Positions 7,875-12,677 of a stretch of 12,677 nt of DNA are shown here, piece after piece. The first letter of the stretch is position 1. Each line of letters starts with the position of its first letter. Where the stretch lies: positions 1-12,677 of the forward strand of contig JAQBTI010000038.1 of NCBI GenBank assembly GCA_027624995.1, given 5' to 3'. The notes beneath the pieces were generated by a model, which was not told where the DNA came from, searched no databases, and saw only the letters and a program-made list of their open reading frames with translations. This stretch comes from Chloroflexota bacterium (GTDB lineage: Bacteria > Chloroflexota > Dehalococcoidia > Lucifugimonadales > CATQGZ01). The position numbers and the translations under genes were made by a program.

Positions 7875-7900
7875 AACCCCCATGACTTAAGTGCGGGGTT
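7875..7900. repeat. Small inverted repeat AACCCC/GGGGTT
   Basis: AACCCC (7875-7880) and GGGGTT (7895-7900) can pair around a 14-base loop that itself contains the palindrome ACTTAAGT (7885-7892). It starts three bases after the stop codon at 7869-7871, with a stronger hairpin following. The stem is short and its significance uncertain. Confidence 0.35.
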
Positions 7901-7912
7901 GTCCACAATAAA

Positions 7913-7932
7913 CCAGGGACTTCGGTCCCTGG
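7913..7932. terminator. Perfect 8-bp hairpin with UUCG tetraloop
   Basis: CCAGGGAC (7913-7920) and GTCCCTGG (7925-7932) form a perfect stem around TTCG, giving the C(UUCG)G tetraloop known for exceptional RNA stability. It sits in the 80-base gap between the two hotdog genes, 19 bases before the downstream ATG. No T-run follows on the plus strand, so a processing or stabilising element, or a leaky pause, is as likely as termination. The genes on both sides share a strand and apparent function, so full termination here would be surprising. Confidence 0.55.
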
Positions 7933-7951
7933 ATCCACTGAGAAACGTGAA

Positions 7952-8374
7952 ATGACGACTTCAGAACACATCCAACCCGGCCTGGCGGTCAGCGGTCCGT
8001 CTAAGCACGTGACCTCCTATCGGACTTGGCTGTTCTCCGGCGGATGGCCCAGGTTCGAGGGCTGGCCCGCCAAGAATGTCCACACGGACCTGGAGTTCGC
8101 GCTGGCATGCGGTCTCCCGGTCAGGGGGGCCTCGGGGGCCATGCTCCAGGCCTATCTGGCCGAGCTCATAGTCGACCTGTTCGGCGAGGACTGGCTCACT
8201 CGGGGGCGTCTTGATCTGAAGTTCGTCCGCCTGGTGGACATCGACGACCGAATCGTTGCCCACGGAGTGGTGACCTCCAGGCAGCAGGACGGCTCAGTCG
8301 AGTTGGACCTGTGGTGCCAGAACCAACGCGGTGAGAAGGTGTGCGCCGGGACGGGACGGATCAATCGGGCCTGA
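7952..8374 (+). CDS. MaoC-like hotdog hydratase/dehydratase half
   Basis: This 140-residue protein has the MaoC arrangement: a WPAKNVHTDLEFALACGLP segment (38-56) like the catalytic helix of (R)-specific enoyl-CoA hydratases (family D-x-N-P-x-H-x-D-x-x-F/Y-A), then VRGASGAMLQAYLAEL (57-72), the strand LDLKFVRLVDIDDRIVAHG (87-105), and a closing strand with LDLWCQNQRGEKVCAGTGRI (118-137). The histidine (H44) is present. The catalytic aspartate five residues earlier in PhaJ-type enzymes aligns with a proline (P39), so the active site is altered or uses other residues. It is half the length of two-hotdog enzymes and follows another single-hotdog gene, so a heteromeric pair acting on a CoA thioester is the simplest reading. 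The ribosome-binding site is weak (GAGAA near 7940-7944). Confidence 0.8.
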   Translation: MTTSEHIQPGLAVSGPSKHVTSYRTWLFSGGWPRFEGWPAKNVHTDLEFALACGLPVRGASGAMLQAYLAELIVDLFGEDWLTRGRLDLKFVRLVDIDDRIVAHGVVTSRQQDGSVELDLWCQNQRGEKVCAGTGRINRA

Positions 8375-8392
8375 AACAGGGAGACGCGACCG

Positions 8393-8815
8393 ATGACTGT
8401 CGAGTATGGGGACATCAACTACTTCGCCGTCCTTGTAGGGATAGTCATTAACATGGCTGTGGGCGCACTATGGTACTCGCCATTCGCCTTCTCCAAGGAT
8501 TGGATGGCATTGACTGGGGTGACAAAGGAGTACCTGGACGAACATAAAGATGAGATGTACAAAGGCTACGCCGTCAGCGTCGTTGCCTCCGTCTTCATAG
8601 TGTTCTCTTTGGCCGTCGTCGTACAGCTAGCGCGGGCGACCTCAGCCGCGGACGGCCTGCTGCTCGGACTCTACGCCGGTATTGGCTTCGTGGCCGCGAC
8701 TCAGGCCGCGAACTACACCTTCGAGGCCAGGCCAATGCGCCTGTTTCTTATCAACATCGGTTATTCCGTAGTGACATTTGCGATCATCGGGACCTTGCTG
8801 GCCCTTTGGGACTGA
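8393..8815 (+). CDS. DUF1761-type four-helix membrane protein
   Basis: This 140-residue hydrophobic protein has four predicted membrane helices, at about residues 10-28, 58-80, 86-105 and 117-138. The first runs into GALWYSPFAFSKDWM (24-38), the sequence I associate with DUF1761 proteins, and a family-typical N-Y-x-F-E-A-R-P segment (107-114) precedes the last helix. The function of DUF1761 is not established. It is the only membrane protein in the cluster and could serve uptake, export or a membrane-anchored step, but nothing shows which. AGGGAG (8378-8383) lies nine bases before the ATG. The gene starts 18 bases after the MaoC-like gene and ends 23 bases before the metallohydrolase start, so it looks like part of the same operon. 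Confidence 0.82.
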   Translation: MTVEYGDINYFAVLVGIVINMAVGALWYSPFAFSKDWMALTGVTKEYLDEHKDEMYKGYAVSVVASVFIVFSLAVVVQLARATSAADGLLLGLYAGIGFVAATQAANYTFEARPMRLFLINIGYSVVTFAIIGTLLALWD

Positions 8816-8826
8816 TAGACGACACC

Positions 8827-8833
8827 GGAGGAG
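8827..8833 (+). promoter_or_regulatory. Strong Shine-Dalgarno GGAGGAG deciding the metallohydrolase start
   Basis: GGAGGAG lies five bases before the ATG at 8839. The in-frame TTG at 8806 would overlap the DUF1761 gene and has no such site, so 8839 is chosen. Confidence 0.8.
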
Positions 8834-8838
8834 ACACG

Positions 8839-11340
8839 ATGAACGGATATGAACCGTCGGATATTGCCCTGCTGTGCAACGCGGGACCTGAGGCGCTGGG
8901 CGTCGACGTAGAGGTCGAGACGGGCTCACAGACTCTGCGCGGGCTTCCCTTCCAGATCGGTGGTCGTGGCGGCGGAAAATGCTTCATCGTCCTGGACGGC
9001 TCCGCCGAGAGCGTGACCGTACCCATCGGCGGCAAGGCTCGCAGGGTCGTCTTCGCCCACGCCCTGCTGGAGACGTCCGTGCACGAGGGAGGCCCCCTGG
9101 GCGTCGCCGTCGCCGAGTACGTTTTCCGTCTCTCCGGCGGCCGAGAGGAGCGCGTGCCGGTACGCGAGAGGTTCGAGATCGCTGCGGGACCGATTCCCGG
9201 CGCCATCCCCGGCGTCCCCGGCCGACCGTTCCGCGCCATGACCGACCGTCAGCACGAGCTTCTCCCGCGACATGAAGGCCCTTGGGGAAACGTGGGGCGT
9301 CGCCAGACCGAGGTGGAGCAAGAGGCCGCGAAGCTCTACCACCTCTGGGCGTGGGAGAACCCCGAGCCGGAAACCGCCATCGAGTCGATCGAGATAGTAC
9401 CGGCAGGGCCGCGATTCTTGGTTGCAGGCATCACCCTCGGACATCTGGACGAAAACCCCTTCGCCCGGCAGAGACGCCGCCCTGTAAAGGTGACGCTCGA
9501 AGGGGAAGCTGCCGATAAACCATTCAACCTGGAGGTCGAGGTCGACCGAGGGGTGGCGACGTATCCTTTTGCCCTGCCGGAGGCGTCGGCCGACGAGTTC
9601 CTCGCGGGCTCGTCCAAGGGCTGGGGCGAGACCCAGAATGACAAGGCTAGCCCGTCCTACGTAGAGATTGCTGCGACGCCATCGGCGACCGTGACGGTGA
9701 AGCAGGACGGCGAAAAGATCGCCGACACTCGGTGGGGCGAAATAGAGGAGAAGGGCGTCGTGGAGGCCGCCGGGGCCCGGTTCGAGCTAATGGACCGAGG
9801 AAGGAACTGGGTCCATGTCACCGTGCTGGACGACGAGACCGGGAAGCCCGTCCCTTGCCGCGTCCACTTCCGCTCGCCGGAAGGCGTCCCCTACCAGCCG
9901 CACGGGCACCACAACCAGGTCAACTCCAATCTCGATAGCTGGCACATCGACGTCGGCGGAGACGTGCGCCTCGGACAGATCACATATGCCTACATCGACG
10001 GGACCAGCCAGGGCTGGCTGCCTCGCGGCGACGTCATCGTCGACGTGGCGCGAGGATTTGAGTACGAGCCTATCAGGACAAAGGTCCGCATCGAGCCCGG
10101 CCAGCGAGAGCTTACGCTTCGCCTGAAGCGGTGGGTCAACATGAACCAGAGGCGTTGGTTCAGCGGCGACTCACACGTACATTTCCTGTCCGCCCAGGGC
10201 AGCCACATCGAGTCCCAGGGCGAGGACTTGAACGTGGTCAACCTGCTCCAGTCCCAGTGGGGCAGCCTCTTCACAAACACGGAGGAGTTCACCGGCGCCC
10301 CAAGCATCTCGCGGGTCGGCAACAACATCGTCTACGTCTCACAGGAGAATCGGCAGCACTTCTTGGGGCACATGATCCTCTGGGGGCTCAAGCAGCCTGT
10401 AATGCCCTGGTGCAGCGACGGCCCCAGTGAGGGCGAGATCGGCGGCGCGATGGAGACGACCCTGAGCCATTGGGCCGATGAGGCCCACGGTCAGGGCGGC
10501 TATGTGATTAGCCCTCACTTCCCAAACCCAAACGGTGAGCCAGCCACCCTGGTCGCCACCGGCAGGCTGGATGCCGTCGAGATGATAAGGAGTACCGAGT
10601 ACAACCACAACGAGTACTACCGGTATCTGAACTGCGGTTACAAACTCCCGCTGGTCGGCGGTACCGACAAGATGAGCAGCGATGTCCCGGTAGGTCTGTA
10701 CAGGACCTATGTGAACATCCCCGACGACCAGGAGTTCAGCTACGACAACTGGTGCCGGAACGTCGTAAAGGGCCGGACCTTCCTGAGCGGAGGGCCCATT
10801 ATCGGCTTCTCGGTGGAAGGAAAGCAGATCGGCGACACGGTCGATCTATCGGGCCCTGGGACGGTGGAAGTGGAGGCCTGGGCCGAAGGCACTCTGCCGG
10901 TCCACCGGCTTGAGATCGTGCAGGACGGCCGTGTCGTGGCCTCGACCGAGGAGTCCGGAGGCGCCCGCAAGCTGACACTAAAGGCGTCCGTGAAGGTAAA
11001 CGGGCATTCGTGGCTGGCGGCCAGGTGTGGAGGCCCAGGCTACTACGACATGGTCCCGTATCACGACCTGTGGCGGCGAGGCCGGTTCGCGCACACCTCG
11101 CCCATTTACATTGCGGTCGGTGGTGAGTGGACGATGTTCGACGAAGCGGTAGCCAGGGACATGCTGACCCTCATCGAGGGCAGCCTGGTCTACATCGGCG
11201 AGTCCGCCCCCCTCGACGCGCCCGGGACCGCGACTCACCACCACGGTGAAGACAACCACCTGGCCTACCTGCAGCGCCCGTTCCTGGAGGCCCGGAACGC
11301 GGTCCACAAGCGCATGGACGCCCTGGGAATCCCGCACTAG
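8839..11340 (+). CDS. CehA/McbA-like PHP-family metallohydrolase with large N-terminal extension
   Basis: This protein has 833 residues. The C-terminal half resembles CehA/McbA metallohydrolases, the family containing carbaryl hydrolase and related to PHP domains. It has FSGDSHVHF (441-449) with the H446-x-H448 metal pair, HFLGHMILWG (507-516), GGYVISPHFPNPNG (553-566) with H560, and LVGGTDKMSSD (606-615) with D610. A beta-rich tail at about 650-760 follows. Residues 325-431 look like a carboxypeptidase-regulatory/CNA-type beta-sandwich. Residues 1-300 are beta-rich with no recognised catalytic motif and may bind ligand. There is no signal peptide. Family chemistry is hydrolysis of ester, amide or carbamate bonds; the substrate is unknown. 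Release of an acid for the upstream CoA ligase is a reasonable inference. It is the last plus-strand gene before the convergent spacer. Confidence 0.85.
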   Translation: MNGYEPSDIALLCNAGPEALGVDVEVETGSQTLRGLPFQIGGRGGGKCFIVLDGSAESVTVPIGGKARRVVFAHALLETSVHEGGPLGVAVAEYVFRLSGGREERVPVRERFEIAAGPIPGAIPGVPGRPFRAMTDRQHELLPRHEGPWGNVGRRQTEVEQEAAKLYHLWAWENPEPETAIESIEIVPAGPRFLVAGITLGHLDENPFARQRRRPVKVTLEGEAADKPFNLEVEVDRGVATYPFALPEASADEFLAGSSKGWGETQNDKASPSYVEIAATPSATVTVKQDGEKIADTRWGEIEEKGVVEAAGARFELMDRGRNWVHVTVLDDETGKPVPCRVHFRSPEGVPYQPHGHHNQVNSNLDSWHIDVGGDVRLGQITYAYIDGTSQGWLPRGDVIVDVARGFEYEPIRTKVRIEPGQRELTLRLKRWVNMNQRRWFSGDSHVHFLSAQGSHIESQGEDLNVVNLLQSQWGSLFTNTEEFTGAPSISRVGNNIVYVSQENRQHFLGHMILWGLKQPVMPWCSDGPSEGEIGGAMETTLSHWADEAHGQGGYVISPHFPNPNGEPATLVATGRLDAVEMIRSTEYNHNEYYRYLNCGYKLPLVGGTDKMSSDVPVGLYRTYVNIPDDQEFSYDNWCRNVVKGRTFLSGGPIIGFSVEGKQIGDTVDLSGPGTVEVEAWAEGTLPVHRLEIVQDGRVVASTEESGGARKLTLKASVKVNGHSWLAARCGGPGYYDMVPYHDLWRRGRFAHTSPIYIAVGGEWTMFDEAVARDMLTLIEGSLVYIGESAPLDAPGTATHHHGEDNHLAYLQRPFLEARNAVHKRMDALGIPH

Positions 11341-11353
11341 ACTGGCTCTTGTC

Positions 11354-11384
11354 CCCTCTCCCAGAGGGATCCTCTGGAAGAGGG
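11354..11384. terminator. Hairpin 14 bases after the metallohydrolase stop
   Basis: CCCTCT (11354-11359) pairs with AGAGGG (11379-11384). After one C/A mismatch, CCAGAGG (11361-11367) pairs with CCTCTGG (11371-11377) over a GAT loop, making 13 paired bases. The position suits transcript termination or 3'-end protection for the operon. No T-run follows, so intrinsic termination is not proven. The CCCTCTCCC..GAGGG style also fits a dispersed palindrome family. Confidence 0.55.
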
Positions 11385-11418
11385 CTCGGGGCAGCGAGGG
11401 TGTGGCGGCCATCTTGTA

Positions 11419-11442
11419 AGGGCGACCCGCTGGGGTCGCCCT
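11419..11442. repeat. 10-bp hairpin around AGGGCGACCC/GGGTCGCCCT
   Basis: AGGGCGACCC (11419-11428) pairs perfectly with GGGTCGCCCT (11433-11442) over a GCTG loop. The GGGCGACC..GGTCGCCC form resembles interspersed palindromes I associate with Dehalococcoidia-type genomes. It may act as a bidirectional terminator between convergent genes. Confidence 0.65.
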
Positions 11443-11629
11443 GGGCCGCTGTGCCGATTACCACCGGCAGTAGGTAGGATGCGAGTCGACGGCAACGGAG
11501 ATTGTCACCTCAATGGAAAAGGTGCCGTACTTGCGAAGTCAACAACGTCGCGGTGGTCTGCGTAGGGGCGTACGGCCCAGTGTGTCCCATAAATCCCTTC
11601 CCGCGCACGCGGGGGAAGGTTAGAGCCTG

Positions 11630-11648
11630 CCCTGAGCTTGTCGAAGGG
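11630..11648. repeat. CCCTGAGCTTGTCGAAGGG dispersed repeat
   Basis: This 19-mer is a complete copy of a short imperfect palindrome (CCCT..AGGG ends, central GAGCTTGTCGA) that I recognise as a highly repeated intergenic unit in many environmental genomes, including Chloroflexota. Read on the minus strand in one frame it encodes the familiar spurious FDKLRAG peptide. Its function is unknown. Confidence 0.75.
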
Positions 11649-11728
11649 ATGGGGGTCCCGTCGAAAGTCGGCGATCGATTCTCGAAAGGCGTCGTTTTCA
11701 GTCGTAGGCCGTGTCGCCCTCACCTCAA

Positions 11729-11753
11729 TCCTCTCCCGCCAAGCGGGAGAGGA
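11729..11753. repeat. 11-bp hairpin TCCTCTCCCGC/GCGGGAGAGGA
   Basis: An 11-bp perfect stem closes a CAA loop. It is the strongest hairpin of the spacer and is followed by GGTTT on the plus strand. The form CTCTCCCGC..GCGGGAGAG is common as a dispersed intergenic palindrome. It may also stop transcription arriving from either side of the convergent pair. Confidence 0.65.
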
Positions 11754-11865
11754 GGTTTCCCGCACCTCTTCTGAGACAGGCTGGGCCGTACGCCCCTACC
11801 GTCTCACGGAAGCCGCCATAGGCTTACGGAGACTCCTCGAGCGGGTCGCCAGTACGGCCGGTCCC

Positions 11866-12645
11866 TCAACAGGTAAACCCGCCGTCGATGACGATAGACG
11901 CTCCGTTGACGTACCGCGCCGCGTCACTGGCTAGATAGACAGCTAGTGGGCCCATGTCCTCAGGCTGGCCGGTCTTGCCTCCGGGGATTCGGCTAATATT
12001 GGCTTCCATTGCCTCCGGATTGGTTTTCGACCACCGAATATTTGGTTCGGTCATGAAATACCCCGGGCAGATCGCATTAACCGTGATGCCGTAAGGCGCC
12101 CAGTCGATCGCGGTGGCACGCGTGAACTGAATCAGCGCCGCCTTGGCGGTCTCGTAGTGACGGCCAGCGATATTGCGGCCCGCGAGGAGGGCGTTGATAG
12201 AGGACACGTTTATGATCCGTCCTCCCTTGCCCTCGTTGACCATCGCGCCGCCGATCAATTTCGTACACAAAAATGCACTGGTGAGGTTCAGGTCCATGAA
12301 CCTCTGCCAGGTGTCCAGCGGCATGTCCTGGGTACGAATATTTTCACGCCGGCCACCGACGTTATTGATCAAGATGCTTATGGGTCCGTGTTCGGCAAGC
12401 GCTGTTTTACAAGCCGCTTCGCACTCGCCGGTGTCGCCCATGTCGGCTTGAATCGGGAACGCCTGGCGTCCCAATTGCTGAATGTCGGCGGTCGTCTTTT
12501 CGAGACTCGCGACATCGCGACCGGTCAGCACGACGTCGGCGCCGGCATCTGCGATGGCCAAAGCCATTTCGCGGCCCAAGCCACGGCTGCCACCGGTGAT
12601 AAACAACCGCTGGCCATCAAGACGAAAACGGTCCAAAACGCTCAT
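11866..12645 (-). CDS. SDR-family NAD(P)-dependent oxidoreductase
   Basis: This complete 259-residue classical short-chain dehydrogenase/reductase has the cofactor motif TGGSRGLG (17-24), R43 after the second strand (suggesting NADP(H)), D68 in the adenine-binding region, NNVGG (94-98; usually NNAG), the NVSS segment (146-149) with the likely catalytic serine, and Y164-x3-K168. The serine-to-tyrosine spacing is about two residues longer than usual because of an extra turn in LLAGRNIAGRH. The C-terminal YLASDAARYVNGASIVIDGG (237-256) is typical. It resembles gluconate 5-dehydrogenase- or 3-oxoacyl-ACP reductase-like members, but the substrate cannot be assigned. The start is supported by GGGAG (12655-12659 on the opposite strand) nine bases upstream. 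It is transcribed towards the other genes, so it belongs to a separate unit, and its promoter lies mostly beyond the window. Confidence 0.93.
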   Translation of the reverse strand: MSVLDRFRLDGQRLFITGGSRGLGREMALAIADAGADVVLTGRDVASLEKTTADIQQLGRQAFPIQADMGDTGECEAACKTALAEHGPISILINNVGGRRENIRTQDMPLDTWQRFMDLNLTSAFLCTKLIGGAMVNEGKGGRIINVSSINALLAGRNIAGRHYETAKAALIQFTRATAIDWAPYGITVNAICPGYFMTEPNIRWSKTNPEAMEANISRIPGGKTGQPEDMGPLAVYLASDAARYVNGASIVIDGGFTC

Positions 12646-12677
12646 TCGTTGATACTCCCAGTGAGAATTGGGGCCGT

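Larger units (their letters stand above)
11562..11799. mobile_element. Candidate MITE-like segment with perfect 19-bp terminal inverted repeats
   Basis: GTAGGGGCGTACGGCCCAG (11562-11580) is exactly the reverse complement of CTGGGCCGTACGCCCCTAC (11781-11799). Similarity continues inward for 12 more bases (8 of 12 matching), giving arms of about 31 bp with 27 matches. The enclosed DNA holds a CCTTCCCGCG..CGCGGGGGAAGG palindrome (11596-11619), the CCCTGAGCTTGTCGAAGGG repeat and the 11729-11753 hairpin, and no credible gene. I see no clear target-site duplication at the ends. It could be a non-autonomous mobile element, a nested cluster of palindromic repeats, or one long hairpin. Confidence 0.5.
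11341..11865. other. 525-bp non-coding convergent spacer packed with palindromes
   Basis: This is the longest gene-free stretch, between the 3' ends of the metallohydrolase (+) and the SDR (-). It holds at least four hairpins, the CCCTGAGCTTGTCGAAGGG repeat and a 238-bp segment bounded by perfect inverted repeats, listed separately. Short open frames here run through the repeats and have no family resemblance. No promoter or RNA gene was recognised. Confidence 0.75.

Noticed and set aside
8806..8838. TTG start for the metallohydrolase overlapping DUF1761
   Set aside because: No ribosome-binding site for the TTG, and a strong GGAGGAG sits five bases before ATG 8839.
11810..11825. AAGCC..GGCTT mini-palindrome as an SDR terminator
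   Set aside because: Only a 5-bp stem with no T-run on the minus strand; not supportable.
11502..11934. Short open frames on both strands in the convergent spacer (e.g. 11502-11774, 11505-11765, 11638-11934)
   Set aside because: They read through palindromic repeats (giving peptides such as FDKLRAG), have no family resemblance, and some overlap the SDR gene.

Overview
The window is a high-GC, gene-dense bacterial segment. Eight tightly packed plus-strand genes after a 5'-truncated one face one minus-strand gene across a 525-bp spacer full of palindromes. The spacer carries CCCTGAGCTTGTCGAAGGG and several GC-rich hairpins (CTCTCCCGC..GCGGGAGAG, GGGCGACCC..GGGTCGCCC, GTAGGGGCG..). From memory these are dispersed intergenic repeats of environmental Chloroflexota (Dehalococcoidia, SAR202-like). 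The gene mix (crotonase, PaaK-like ligase, MaoC-type hydratases, CehA/McbA hydrolase, SDR) fits a lineage that degrades diverse organic matter. The taxonomic call is an inference, not a proof.

Layout. 1-747: a two-domain cupin, probably cut at its 5' end by the window edge. 766-2883 and 2880-5021: two co-linear paralogous NHL-repeat proteins of about 710 residues, overlapping by four bases (GTGA). 5099-5866: an enoyl-CoA hydratase/isomerase-fold protein lacking both classical catalytic glutamates. 5976-7373: a phenylacetate-CoA-ligase-like adenylating enzyme. 7428-7871 and 7952-8374: two short hotdog-fold proteins that look like the two halves of a MaoC-type dehydratase. 8393-8815: a small DUF1761-type membrane protein. 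8839-11340: a large CehA/McbA-like metallohydrolase with a long N-terminal extension. 11341-11865: non-coding repeat cluster. 11866-12645 (minus): an SDR oxidoreductase.

How the genes may work together (inference). The ligase would activate a carboxylic acid as a CoA thioester. The crotonase-fold protein and the hotdog pair would act on that thioester. The metallohydrolase could release the acid from an ester, amide or carbamate precursor, and the cupin could be an oxygenase or isomerase. The paired NHL proteins are the unexplained core. Each has 12 recognisable blades, no signal peptide, and ends that look built to close a ring. No substrate can be read from the sequence.

No tRNA, rRNA, CRISPR array, transposase or phage gene was seen. 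The only mobile-like feature is a 238-bp segment bounded by perfect 19-bp inverted repeats in the convergent spacer.
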